Shown: positions 37,308 to 47,034, numbered from the stretch's first letter. The stretch is DNA of 52,251 bases from Clostridiales bacterium (GCA_015069335.1 SVIU01000003.1:1-52251), one strand, 5' to 3'. Program-made: numbers and translations. Notes: generated by a model not told the origin, from the sequence alone.

Positions 37308-38738
37308 TTAATCTTTTTCTGCTTCGTCCATCATTCCATAAACATACATGCCTGCAATCGGACTTTCTGATAACAAAGACGCAAATGTTGCTGCGGCTAT
37401 TTTCTCATCCTCAGAATATTTTTGGGCTTCTTTAGTTTCTGGACGTTTAGTTTCTTTTGGTGTTAACCTACGTAAACCAGCTTCATATTCCTGAATCTGA
37501 AGTATTTCTTCTGCAGTAGCTATAATGTTTGGTTCATGGATATTGAAATAAGCAATTTCTCCACTTGAATCTCTAATTTTAAGCTCTGATATGCTTTTCC
37601 CACTAGGTGTTTTTCTATAGGTAGTTACCTTTGAATGTGTGCTGTGGTAAAATTCAAATGGAACTTCTACCAAACCATTTGAATTTACAACGCCCCAATA
37701 ACCATTTCCGTCTGATGCAAAAAACCTATAAACATCGCCCACTTTTGCACTTTCGCTAAAGTCAATATTATTATAAACCACCTCAGCAACAATTCTTTCG
37801 CTTGTTAAATCAAATGCACCAACTTTGCCATTTTGACCGACAATCTTTAAGACATATTCTTTTCCGTTTAATTGTTCGAGTTGGCAACTAGTATATTCAT
37901 TTGGTAGAATTTCTCGCCCAAGTTCGTCAACTATTCCATACATATTATCTTTTACTGTAATATAATAATTTTTATCACCTAGACTAATAACTTTTACAAC
38001 TTCACAATTTAAAACCGTATGCTTTTCCATTATATTAGAGTTTGGATTCAACTTAAAAATTGCACTTTTGCCTCTGGATTTATCTCTTACCAATAATTGT
38101 TTGGATTTATCGTCATAGACGTGAATAATATCTTGGGTGTTTTGTTTTATATAGACAATATTTCCATAGGCGTCAACCAAGGCATATTGATTATTTGTTG
38201 CAAATTCTGAAATATTGCTGTGTGGGACCATTCTGATGAATAATTCGTCAAAAACAAGAGGACAAATAATATCTCCCGCATAGTTTATGATACCACACTT
38301 GCCATCAACACTTCTCACACTTATACGCCCATAATTCGCAAATGGCAAATATCCACTTTCATTTACTTTGGTATAAAGCCCTGTTTCTATTTTTTTTAAT
38401 GTTTCAGAAAGTTTAAAAACTTCGCCGTCCACACCAATATAAAGAGCATCTTTTTGCCCATCCTGTCTTTTTGTTAAATATTCTGGCGATTGATATCCAA
38501 GTCTTAAATTTATATCACATAAGGTGGTACCACTTTCGGTTAATGCTTCTGCATGTGTTACATCATCCACAGCTATTGATATAAAATTTGGAGTTCTGTT
38601 CCCTTCCGAATCTATAAAATAAAAGCTTTCTCCCTCAAACATAACGCGATAAGAACAATGTTTTAATTCTAAGGTTGAGCCATTTTTGTCAACCAACTTT
38701 TTTCCAAATAAACCTTTTTTAACTGTATATTTTGCCAT
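37308..38738 (-). CDS. WG-repeat-like protein
   Basis: Repeats such as KCGIINYAGDIICPLVFDEL, YALVDAYGNIVYIK, YGIVDELGREILPNEYTS, YWGVVNSNGLVEVPFEFY; start MAKYTVKK (38738). Confidence 0.75.
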   Translation of the reverse strand: MAKYTVKKGLFGKKLVDKNGSTLELKHCSYRVMFEGESFYFIDSEGNRTPNFISIAVDDVTHAEALTESGTTLCDINLRLGYQSPEYLTKRQDGQKDALYIGVDGEVFKLSETLKKIETGLYTKVNESGYLPFANYGRISVRSVDGKCGIINYAGDIICPLVFDELFIRMVPHSNISEFATNNQYALVDAYGNIVYIKQNTQDIIHVYDDKSKQLLVRDKSRGKSAIFKLNPNSNIMEKHTVLNCEVVKVISLGDKNYYITVKDNMYGIVDELGREILPNEYTSCQLEQLNGKEYVLKIVGQNGKVGAFDLTSERIVAEVVYNNIDFSESAKVGDVYRFFASDGNGYWGVVNSNGLVEVPFEFYHSTHSKVTTYRKTPSGKSISELKIRDSSGEIAYFNIHEPNIIATAEEILQIQEYEAGLRRLTPKETKRPETKEAQKYSEDEKIAAATFASLLSESPIAGMYVYGMMDEAEKD

Positions 38739-38813
38739 AGTTTCTCCTTTTTTAAAGTATAACAAATCAGTTTTTTATTGTCAATTATAAAATTCCTTTG
38801 TTGAGATGTCTAA

Positions 38814-38880
38814 TCTTTAAAAACAAAAGCAATATTAAATTTGCGTTGAGCAATTTAATAATAATGCCGACGGTATTTAC
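38814..38880 (+). pseudogene. Decayed partial copy of the 3' end of ORF 37011-37202
   Basis: ctttaaaaacaaaagcaatattaaatttgcgttgagcaatttaataataa vs cttttaaaaacaacgagcaatatgaaatttgcattgagcaaatttaataataa at 37156-37208. Confidence 0.7.
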
Positions 38881-38947
38881 AAATGCAAAAAAAAATAATA
38901 TCCACATCGGACTGAAGATAAACTAAAACTGGAATTAAAAAAAGTAT

Positions 38948-38977
38948 AGCCGAATTCAAATTAAATTGAATTCGGCT
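38948..38977. repeat. Perfect 12-bp stem hairpin
   Basis: AGCCGAATTCAA attaaa TTGAATTCGGCT. Confidence 0.85.
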
Positions 38978-39078
38978 ACATGCTGAACGAAGTTTATAAC
39001 TCCTTTTTTTTAAATTAATCTTCCAAATTTTTTAACAAACTTCGCAAACGGTAAAAATGTAAAGAAATTTATTCAGCG

Positions 39079-39106
39079 GTGGACAAAATGTGGACATCGG
39101 TGGACA
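39079..39106. repeat. Three direct GTGGACA motifs, left flank of the radical SAM gene
   Basis: GTGGACA at 39079, 39090 and 39100 (11- and 10-nt period). Confidence 0.9.
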
Positions 39107-39130
39107 ACAAAATGATAAAATTTATTCACT

Positions 39131-40033
39131 TTATATGTCTTGAATAAGACTTGGCATCTCTTGATTATAATTTAAAATATCTTTTGCGAAACATCCAGAA
39201 CAATTATGGTTGCATTTTTTATTTAGTTTAAGTTCACCTTCAACATACTCCCCTAGTTTATATTTTTCTACACCCGCAAAAAAAATACAAGGATAAATAT
39301 TGTTGTCTGGAGTGATTACAAAATCGGTTATACCAGCATCACAAAAATAATTCTTTGAACCAATATTATTACCAAACGAGCCACATCGTGTAATTTTTAA
39401 ATCATTTATATCATATTTGTTTCTTAACTCATTTATTTTTTTGAGTGCAAAAAGAATTTGTTCTTCTGATAAAATATGTTTTTGCAAACCATTTTTTACT
39501 GCATTCCCTTGACAGATAAAGTTTGTAAAGTGAACTTCATCAATATTAAGTTGTTTTGCTTTTGCACATATCTCATCAATTAGTAAATAATTTTCTTGAC
39601 ATAAACTGCACATCAAACAAACATTTACTCCTTTGACCTTACACATTTTTGCAACTTTTTCAACTTCAACAAGTCCAACCTTTGACCACTGATTTTGAAC
39701 ACCGTAGTGATAAGATAAGCAAATTTTTTTAAGACCACTTTTAATTATATCATTTATTAACTCTGGTTTTTGTAATAAGATTCTTCCATTTGAAAAAATT
39801 TTATCTTGGTTTGTTATACTATACAACTCCAAAAAGCCATCAAAAAGTAATGGCTCAGAACCATTTAAAACAACTTGCCAACCTTGTTTTTGAAGGTTGA
39901 CTATCATATTTTTTAATTCATCAACTTTTTTGTTACCTTGATAACTTATATAACAATGGTTGCAATTCTCATTACATGCTGAACATGTCATTATTGTTAT
40001 CGTTTTAGAAGTTGTGTTAAATATGTCTGCCAT
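39131..40033 (-). CDS. Radical SAM protein with SPASM-like C-terminal cysteines
   Basis: CNENCNHCY (CxxxCxxC); QVVLNGSEPLLF; C-terminal NIYPCIFFAGVEKYKLGEYVEGELKLNKKCNHNCSGCFAKD. Confidence 0.88.
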   Translation of the reverse strand: MADIFNTTSKTITIMTCSACNENCNHCYISYQGNKKVDELKNMIVNLQKQGWQVVLNGSEPLLFDGFLELYSITNQDKIFSNGRILLQKPELINDIIKSGLKKICLSYHYGVQNQWSKVGLVEVEKVAKMCKVKGVNVCLMCSLCQENYLLIDEICAKAKQLNIDEVHFTNFICQGNAVKNGLQKHILSEEQILFALKKINELRNKYDINDLKITRCGSFGNNIGSKNYFCDAGITDFVITPDNNIYPCIFFAGVEKYKLGEYVEGELKLNKKCNHNCSGCFAKDILNYNQEMPSLIQDI

Positions 40034-40161
40034 TTTAGTTTCTTCCTTTTTATAAATTTATAAGGTTAGTGTATCAAAAAAATAATCAATTTGCAATGTA
40101 ATTTTTAAGAATATTTAACAGGTATGTCTAGTGCAAAAATTGTTCTATATCTACTAAAACG

Positions 40162-40207
40162 TGTCCACCGATTTTAATTTGGTGGACATTTGGTGGACAC
40201 GTGGACA
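40162..40207. repeat. GTGGACA motifs (one inverted, three direct), right flank of the radical SAM gene
   Basis: TGTCCAC at 40162; GTGGACA at 40182, 40193 and 40201. Confidence 0.9.
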
Positions 40208-40252
40208 TTTTTGATGGTTTTTGAAAAAAATTTAGGGTGTTAAAAAGCATTA

Positions 40253-40278
40253 AAAAATGCCGTATTATACGGCATTTT
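40253..40278 (-). terminator. secA terminator
   Basis: aaaaaaTGCCGTAttaTACGGCAtttt. Confidence 0.8.
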
Positions 40279-40288
40279 CAAGGTTTTT

Positions 40289-42985
40289 TTAATTTTTCTT
40301 TCCACAGCAGTCTTTGTACTTTTTGCCTGAGCCACAAGCGCAAAGTTCGTTTCTGCCTTGTTCTTTTTGTACAGTTCTTGGCGTATGATTCACCACTTCG
40401 GCTGCTTTGTACTTATCGGCCAGTTCTGGGTGTTCTTTAACCATTTTTTCCGCCATTTCTTTTGGCATTTTTATTTCTATTTTGCTATTTAACAAGAATG
40501 CAACCGTGTCTTCTTGAATTCTTTCAACCATACGGTCAAACATTTCAAAACCTTCTTGTTTGTACATTGTAACAGGGTCGCGTTGGCCATATTGTTGAAC
40601 GATAATTTCGTTTCTTAAAATTGACATTTCGTCAATGTGATCCATCCAAAGTGAGTCAACAACTCTTAGTAGCATAAATCTTTCGATATTGCTAAAGTCA
40701 AACCCAAACTCTTTTGTTTTGTCGCAAAGTGCTTGATAGCGCTCAGTTACGTGTTTAATAAGTTTTTCTTTAAACTCTATTGCATCCAAGTCTTCAACAT
40801 ATTTTTCATTAACAAGATTTGTGCCTTTTGGGAAAAGTTTGTCTTCTAAACCATTATTTATTGCGTTATAATCCCACTCATAACTTGGTTTGTCGGCATC
40901 AACTTGTTCATCACAAATTCTACCAATAACAGCAGGAATCATTTGCAAGATTTGGTCGTGAATGTCAACACCATCCAAAACCTTGTTACGCTCGCCGTAT
41001 ATGATTTCTCTTTGAGTGTTCATAACATCATCAAATCTTAGCACTGTTTTTCTTGAGCCGTAGTGTTGAGCTTCAATACGCTTTTGCGCTGTTTCTATTT
41101 GACGCGACATAATTCTCATTTGAATTGGCATTGAATCGTCAATTTTTAATACATCTGCAATTGTTTGAAGTTTTGTGCCTGCAAAACGAACAATCAAGTC
41201 ATCTTCCAAACTTAAGAAGAAAACCGAACTTCCAACGTCGCCTTGACGGCCGGCACGACCACGTAGCTGGTTGTCAATACGTCTTGATTCGTGACGCTCC
41301 GTGCCAACAATATGTAAACCGCCCGCTTCGATAACTTTTTGTTTTTCTTCGTCAGTTATTGCTTTAAATTCTTTATAATATTTGTTATAAACTTCACGAG
41401 CGTGGTTTAATTTTTCGTCATCACTAGAGTTAAAACTTGTTGCAAAAGAAATTTCTTCCGGCTCAAACTTTTCATTTTCCATTTTTTTAACAGCCATAAA
41501 CTCTGGGTTACCACCAAGCAAAATGTCGGTTCCACGACCTGCCATATTGGTTGCAATTGTAACAGCGCCAAGTCTGCCCGCTTGTGCAACAATTTCACTT
41601 TCTTTTTCGTGATTTTTTGCGTTTAACACAGTGTGTTTAATGCCAGCTCTTGTGAGAGCTTTAGAAAATTCTTCCGATTTGTCAATGTTTACCGTACCAA
41701 CAAGCACTGGTTGACCTTTGGCATTTCTTTCTTTAATTTCTTCTACGATTGCGGCGATTTTGCCTTTTTCGCTTCTGTAAACAATATCTGGCTCGTCAAC
41801 TCTTACACATGGTTTGTTGGTTGGAATTTTAATAACGTCCAATCTATAAATTCCGTTAAACTCAGTTTCTTCGGTTTTTGCAGTACCTGTCATACCACTA
41901 AGCTTTTTATACAAACGGAAGTAGTTTTGGAAAGTTATTGTTGCAAGAGTTTTGTTTTCGTCTTTGATTTTTACGCCCTCTTTGGCTTCGATTGCTTGGT
42001 GCAAACCGTCAGAAAAACGTCTACCTTGCATTAAACGACCAGTAAATTCGTCAACGATTAAAATTTCGTCATCTTTAACAATATAGTTTTCGTCAGCCAC
42101 CATAATATAGTTTGCTTTTAGGGCATTTAAAATGTGGTGGTTAAGTTCCATATGTTTAACATCTGACAAACTTTCTATTCTATAATATTTTTCAGCCTTA
42201 ATTGTACCCTCTTCGGTTAGGTGGATGGCTTTTGTTTTTTTGTCGATTTCAAAATCTTCTTCCGGAGTTAAGGTTTTTGCAAACTTTTGAGCAGTATAAT
42301 ATGCGTCAGAAGATTTTACACCCTTACCAGAAATAATAAGCGGAGTTCTTGCCTCGTCTATCAAAATGCTGTCAACCTCGTCCACAATGGCAAAAAAGTG
42401 GCCACGTTGCATTCTTTGAGCCGCTTGATTAACCATGTTGTCTCTTAGGTAGTCAAAGCCAAGCTCATTGTTGGTTGCATATGTAATATCACAGTTGTAG
42501 GCATCTCTCTTTGCATTTGGATCCATTCCGCTAACAGAAACGCCAACAGTCAAACCCAAAAATCTGTGAACTTTGCCCATTTGAGCAGCGTCACGTTTTG
42601 CCAAATATTCGTTTACTGTAACAATGTGAACACCTTTGCCAGCAAGCGCATTTAAATAGGCCGGAAGTGTTGCAACCAAGGTTTTACCCTCACCGGTTGC
42701 CATTTCGGCAATACGGCCTTGGTGAAGCGCAATACCGCCAAGAATTTGCACATAAAAGTGTTTCATATTTAAAACTCTAAACGCAGCCTCCCTAACAACG
42801 GCATATGCATCTGGCAAAATTTGGTCAAGAGTTTCCCCATTTGCAATCCTTTGTTTTAAGATGTCTGTTTGTGATTTGAGTTCTTCATCTGTCATTGCTG
42901 CATATTTTTCGTCCAATGCAACAACTTGATCTGCAATTTTTTTAAGTTTTTTTAAGCTTTTGCTATCTCTATTAAATAGTCCCAT
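40289..42985 (-). CDS. secA: Preprotein translocase subunit SecA
   Basis: MATGEGKTLVATLPAYLNALAGKGVHIVTVNEYLA; DEVDSILIDEARTPLIISG; NMAGRGTDILLGG; C-terminal SEC-C CACGSGKKYKDCCGK. Confidence 0.98.
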   Translation of the reverse strand: MGLFNRDSKSLKKLKKIADQVVALDEKYAAMTDEELKSQTDILKQRIANGETLDQILPDAYAVVREAAFRVLNMKHFYVQILGGIALHQGRIAEMATGEGKTLVATLPAYLNALAGKGVHIVTVNEYLAKRDAAQMGKVHRFLGLTVGVSVSGMDPNAKRDAYNCDITYATNNELGFDYLRDNMVNQAAQRMQRGHFFAIVDEVDSILIDEARTPLIISGKGVKSSDAYYTAQKFAKTLTPEEDFEIDKKTKAIHLTEEGTIKAEKYYRIESLSDVKHMELNHHILNALKANYIMVADENYIVKDDEILIVDEFTGRLMQGRRFSDGLHQAIEAKEGVKIKDENKTLATITFQNYFRLYKKLSGMTGTAKTEETEFNGIYRLDVIKIPTNKPCVRVDEPDIVYRSEKGKIAAIVEEIKERNAKGQPVLVGTVNIDKSEEFSKALTRAGIKHTVLNAKNHEKESEIVAQAGRLGAVTIATNMAGRGTDILLGGNPEFMAVKKMENEKFEPEEISFATSFNSSDDEKLNHAREVYNKYYKEFKAITDEEKQKVIEAGGLHIVGTERHESRRIDNQLRGRAGRQGDVGSSVFFLSLEDDLIVRFAGTKLQTIADVLKIDDSMPIQMRIMSRQIETAQKRIEAQHYGSRKTVLRFDDVMNTQREIIYGERNKVLDGVDIHDQILQMIPAVIGRICDEQVDADKPSYEWDYNAINNGLEDKLFPKGTNLVNEKYVEDLDAIEFKEKLIKHVTERYQALCDKTKEFGFDFSNIERFMLLRVVDSLWMDHIDEMSILRNEIIVQQYGQRDPVTMYKQEGFEMFDRMVERIQEDTVAFLLNSKIEIKMPKEMAEKMVKEHPELADKYKAAEVVNHTPRTVQKEQGRNELCACGSGKKYKDCCGKKN

Positions 42986-43164
42986 ATTGTTAATACTCCT
43001 AGTAGTAAAATAAATTCCTTTGGTATTTTACACTATTTAATTAAAATATCAAAACAAAAAAACAAATTTTAATTATATGGGCTTGATTTGGGTGAGGTTT
43101 TAATGAATAACGCTAAAATTACAAGTTTTTTAACAAAAACAATTTTGCTAGCAAAATTCAACCT

Positions 43165-43350
43165 TTTCATTTTTCTCGTGTGCTAAAGGCACACTTTTCC
43201 CGTTTCTCTTTTCTTGCGTTTCGAAGAAACGCCTTATCCTTCACTTTTCACGCGTTTCGCTAGAAACGCTTTTCGTTTTTCGTGTTGCCGATAGGCAACC
43301 ATTCGTGCGTTTCGCTAGAAACGCTAAAAAAACATCCTTTCAGATGTTTT
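43165..43350. repeat. Array of short hairpins separated by pyrimidine-rich linkers
   Basis: gtgtgctaaaggcacac, gcgtttcgaagaaacgc, gcgtttcgctagaaacgc (x2), gttgccgataggcaac, with ttcacttttcac linkers. Confidence 0.8.
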
Positions 43351-43354
43351 TTTG

Positions 43355-43825
43355 TTATGCTTTTATTTCCAAAATTTTGAGTGTGCATTCGCCAACTGGT
43401 GTCTTTACAACAACTGTCTCGCCTTTTTTCTTTCCAAGAAGTGCAGCGCCTACTGGTGATTCATTTGAAATTAAACCTTTGCTTGGATCGCTTTCAGTGC
43501 TGCCAATGATTGTGTATTCAACTTCTTCGTCAAAATCTTCGTCATAGGCTTTTACTGTGCAACCAATTGAAACTTTTGATGTGTCAATGTTGTCTTTATC
43601 AATTATGATGCAAGTTTTGATTTTTGTTTCCATTTCAGCAATTTCGGCTTCGATTTTGCCTTGCTCTTCTTTTGCGCTGTCATATTCTGCGTTTTCGGAC
43701 AAGTCGCCAAATTCTCTTGCAATACCAATTTTTTTGGTAACTTCTGGTCTTAAAACTGTTCTATAATAATTTAATTTTTCTTCTAATTGTTTTTTACCTT
43801 CTTCGGTTAAATATACTGCTTGCAT
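43355..43825 (-). CDS. greA: Transcription elongation factor GreA
   Basis: VYLTEEGKKQLEEKLNYYRTVLRPEVTKKIGIAREFGDLSENAEYDSAKEEQG; GSTESDPSKGLISNESPVGAALLGKKKGE. Confidence 0.97.
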   Translation of the reverse strand: MQAVYLTEEGKKQLEEKLNYYRTVLRPEVTKKIGIAREFGDLSENAEYDSAKEEQGKIEAEIAEMETKIKTCIIIDKDNIDTSKVSIGCTVKAYDEDFDEEVEYTIIGSTESDPSKGLISNESPVGAALLGKKKGETVVVKTPVGECTLKILEIKA

Positions 43826-44057
43826 AAAATACCTCCCATTTGTTAAAAAAAATTATGTGACATACGCATAATATGTTAAATATTATATGTCTGCCAACAC
43901 AAATTATTCATATGATTTTTTTTGTTTGTTTAACCAAACGAGCGTAATAATAACATTTTGCCGTGTGTTTGTCAAGTTATTTTTGAATATTTTAAATAAT
44001 AAACGAAATTACAAAAAAATACACACCGTTTAAGTGTGCATTTTTATTGTTTCTTTT

Positions 44058-44834
44058 TTATTCTTTATCTGTTTTTAAACGAATTGTCAAATATCTATAT
44101 GGCTCTTCACCTGTTGAAATTGTTTCAACAAATCTGTCATTTGCAAGTGCAGAGTGAATGATTCTTCTTTCGTTGGCTGTCATTGGTTCCAACTTGACAG
44201 CGTGACGGGTTTTTGCAACTTTTCTTGCCATACGGTTTGCAAGCGCAACCAAAGTGTCTTCGCGTTTTGCTCTGTAGTTGTCGCAATCCACGCGTATTTT
44301 TTTAGCGTGGCGATTGTTTTTACCTACATAAACATTTGAAAGGTATTGAATTGCATTCAAGCCCTCGCCCCTAAAACCAATTATGTCAGAAGCGCCAATT
44401 AAATTGATAAACACTTCTTCACTGTTTTCTTCGCTTGTTACGTCAATGTTGTAACCCGCCACATTCAACAAGCCAGAAATAAAGTTTTTTGCCTTGTCAA
44501 CATCTGGTGTTTTTTGACAAACTTGTTTGTTGGAAACAATGTGGTCAACTGGTTCTTCGTGATCGTTTTCACTTGTGTAAGTTGGCTCGTTTACTGCTTC
44601 AACTATTTGTTCTTGTTTTGCCTCTTCCTGGGCTATTTCTTGTTTAAGCTCTTCTTTCTTTTGATATTTTTCTATTGCATCTTCCGAAATAGTAACCAAA
44701 ACTTTTGCTTTTTTAAAAAAGCCACCTTCGTCTAAAATTTTAATATCAACATCTTCTCTAGATGCTTTGAGTTCAAGCAATGCGTTGGTTATTGCTTGTT
44801 CAATATTTTTACCTATTCCTTCACAGGATAACAT
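44058..44834 (-). CDS. jag: Jag/KhpB RNA-binding protein
   Basis: Jag-N; KH LIGASDIIGFRGEGLNAIQYLSNVYVGKNN; R3H ARKVAKTRHAVKLEPMTANERRIIHSAL. Confidence 0.93.
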   Translation of the reverse strand: MLSCEGIGKNIEQAITNALLELKASREDVDIKILDEGGFFKKAKVLVTISEDAIEKYQKKEELKQEIAQEEAKQEQIVEAVNEPTYTSENDHEEPVDHIVSNKQVCQKTPDVDKAKNFISGLLNVAGYNIDVTSEENSEEVFINLIGASDIIGFRGEGLNAIQYLSNVYVGKNNRHAKKIRVDCDNYRAKREDTLVALANRMARKVAKTRHAVKLEPMTANERRIIHSALANDRFVETISTGEEPYRYLTIRLKTDKE

Positions 44835-44848
44835 TGTTTAATCCCCCT

Positions 44849-45931
44849 TTAAGCCTTTTTTCTCTTGTCTAACTTTTTAACAATTTTGTTAACAAGAGGA
44901 GTGGTTGCCAAGCTAAACACCTGTCCCACAACAACATACAAAGCAAACACGGCGTTTGATGTTAAGGTAAACACAATCATAAGTGCAGGGAACAAAATTT
45001 GCATCATTTTGCCTGAGCCAGCTTGTGCTTTTTGTTGGTCGGTTTGCCCAGCATTTTGGGTGTAGAAATTTTTCTTTTGTTCTTTCTTTTTTGCTCTTGT
45101 TACAAGATATTGTGACAAGAAGGTTGAAACACCAGCCAAAATAGAAAGAATAAAGAAACCGTTTACTTGTTTTCCTTCTTCTAAATTGCCCATAATGGCA
45201 TTGAAGGCTGCTTCTTTGTCTTTGTATTCTTGACTTTCTTTATCTTGTGGCAACTCCCATTTTGCCAATTGTGCGAAACTAGCAAAACTTGGCACTGCCT
45301 TTGCCATTGGAGAATCAGCAAGCCAAACGTTTTTTACCCACAAGAAAGATTCTTTAACTTGTGAATATTTATATTCAACAGCCTCATTGGCAAGTTCCAC
45401 ACTTACCACACCTTCGCCTTTTGAAATTGTTATAATATGACCATCAATTTCCGCTTGGGTAAGTTTGTCATAAGCCTCATCAGACAAAACCATACCGGTT
45501 GTCACATAGGTTTTTTGCAACTCTTCATATTGTGTAACAACCTTGTATTGTGCCATGTTGTTAAGTCCGCCAAAAAGCGTGAAGAAAATTGCCATACTAA
45601 GCCCCATAACAACAAGCATTGTCACGCAAGAGCCCATTGGGTTAAAGCCCTCTTTTTTGTAGAGTTCTTGCATTTTTTGGTTTTGCATTTGTTGGTCTGG
45701 ATATTTCTTTTTGATTTCTGCCATTTTTGGAGCAAGTTTTTCTTGAACTTCTGTCATTTTTGCGGTTGAGCGCTTGTTAAAAATGTCAAGTGGTAACATA
45801 ACAATTTTTATGCAAAGTGTAATAAGCACAATTGCAAGGGCATAATTGCCAACAGCTCCGTTAAAGGCAAAAATAATTTTTTCCCACAAACCAGTAGGAA
45901 CGGTTGCAAGCATTCCAGCTAAATTAACCAT
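44849..45931 (-). CDS. yidC: Membrane protein insertase YidC/OxaA
   Basis: YALAIVLITLCIKIVMLPLDIFNKRSTAKMTEVQEKLAPKMAEIKKKYPDQQMQNQKMQELYKKEGFNPMGSC; in cluster with yidD, rnpA, rpmH. Confidence 0.95.
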   Translation of the reverse strand: MVNLAGMLATVPTGLWEKIIFAFNGAVGNYALAIVLITLCIKIVMLPLDIFNKRSTAKMTEVQEKLAPKMAEIKKKYPDQQMQNQKMQELYKKEGFNPMGSCVTMLVVMGLSMAIFFTLFGGLNNMAQYKVVTQYEELQKTYVTTGMVLSDEAYDKLTQAEIDGHIITISKGEGVVSVELANEAVEYKYSQVKESFLWVKNVWLADSPMAKAVPSFASFAQLAKWELPQDKESQEYKDKEAAFNAIMGNLEEGKQVNGFFILSILAGVSTFLSQYLVTRAKKKEQKKNFYTQNAGQTDQQKAQAGSGKMMQILFPALMIVFTLTSNAVFALYVVVGQVFSLATTPLVNKIVKKLDKRKKA

Positions 45932-46194
45932 TTTATATCTCCTTTAATGTTTGGTGGAAGCGGGTCAAACCCACATTCCGATTTTGGATTGCACCTTAAT
46001 ATTCTTTTTATGGCAAGCCTTAGGCCCTTAAACGCACCATACTCTTTTATTGCCTGCACTGCATACTGCGAGCAAGTTGGATAAAATCTGCAAGTGTTTG
46101 GAATTAAGGGTGATATGCAATATTTGTAAATTGTAATCAAAAACAAAAATAGCATTTTAAAAGGGAATTCTAATATTTTAATTATTATTCTCAT
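45919..46194 (-). CDS. yidD: Membrane protein insertion efficiency factor YidD
   Basis: YKYCISPLIPNTCRFYPTCSQYAVQAIKEYGAFKGLRLAIKRILRCNP. Confidence 0.96.
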   Translation of the reverse strand: MRIIIKILEFPFKMLFLFLITIYKYCISPLIPNTCRFYPTCSQYAVQAIKEYGAFKGLRLAIKRILRCNPKSECGFDPLPPNIKGDIKWLI

Positions 46195-46528
46195 TAAATA
46201 GTCCTGCTTTTTTAATTACAAAATTAATATCATTTTTAATCTCGTCAAAGGTTTTTTCTGCAATTCCTTCACGAGCAACAAAAATATAGTTATATCGCCT
46301 GTCAATAAGTGGAATAAGAGCTTTAACAATTTCACTCATACGCCTTTTTACCTTGCTTCTAACAACACTTTTGCCAATTTTATTGCTTACCGAAAAACCC
46401 ACTTTAAAGGGTTTTACTTTGGTTTTTATGTAGCACAAACCTATGCAGCCCGCTTTTGCATAATCACCATTTTTATAAATATAATTAAAGTGCTTGTTTT
46501 TTTTGAGGCGATTTTCTTTTTTTAACAT
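46178..46528 (-). CDS. rnpA: Ribonuclease P protein component
   Basis: MLKKENRLKKNKHFNYIYKNG; VGFSVSNKIGKSVVRSKVKRRMSEIV. Confidence 0.93.
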   Translation of the reverse strand: MLKKENRLKKNKHFNYIYKNGDYAKAGCIGLCYIKTKVKPFKVGFSVSNKIGKSVVRSKVKRRMSEIVKALIPLIDRRYNYIFVAREGIAEKTFDEIKNDINFVIKKAGLFNENNN

Positions 46529-46539
46529 TGTACACCTCT

Positions 46540-46715
46540 TTAAGCAAATGCCAAGCATTTGCACGAAAAACTAAAAACTAAAAGTTGCTTTTTTCAAAAG
46601 CAACACGAAAAATGATGGATTATTTTTATCTTTCACTTTTCGTTTTTCACGTTGCCGTTAGGCAACATTTCGCGTGTGCCTTGGCACACCTTTCGTGTGT
46701 TTCTCTAGAAACACC
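46540..46715. repeat. Second array of short hairpins with pyrimidine-rich linkers
   Basis: gcaaatgccaagcatttgc, gttgcttttttcaaaagcaac, gttgccgttaggcaac, gtgtgccttggcacac, gtgtttctctagaaacac. Confidence 0.8.
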
Positions 46716-46718
46716 TTA

Positions 46719-46853
46719 TTACGCAGACAATTTTGCTCTGCCTCTGTTTCTACGTCTTTTCAAAACGTTTCTACCAGATTTGGTTGCCATTCTTTGACGG
46801 AAACCGTGAACTTTGCTTCTTTGTCTTTTTTTAGGTTGATAAGTTCTTTTCAT
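46719..46853 (-). CDS. rpmH: 50S ribosomal protein L34
   Basis: [44 protein letters not shown]. Confidence 0.99.
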   Translation of the reverse strand: MKRTYQPKKRQRSKVHGFRQRMATKSGRNVLKRRRNRGRAKLSA

Positions 46854-47034
46854 AAATTCCTCCTGCTTTAAAATTTCTCGCTTAAAATGCCATAATAAAC
46901 GACTATAAACAACTTTTACAGCCAAATTAAACTAATGTAGTATACAAACATATTAAACTTTTGTCAAGGGAAATTATAAACAGTAATCGTTAATGATAAA
47001 TCAAAAAGGTTGAGATTTTTTGTCAACAAGGTGG

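Noticed and set aside
39079-39106. GTGGACA motifs as DnaA boxes
   Set aside because: They do not match TTATCCACA/TGTGGATAA; resemblance is limited to the TGTGGA core.
43858-43893. Riboswitch upstream of greA
   Set aside because: Only an AT-rich imperfect inverted repeat (gacata...tatgtc) is present; no known riboswitch core was recognised.
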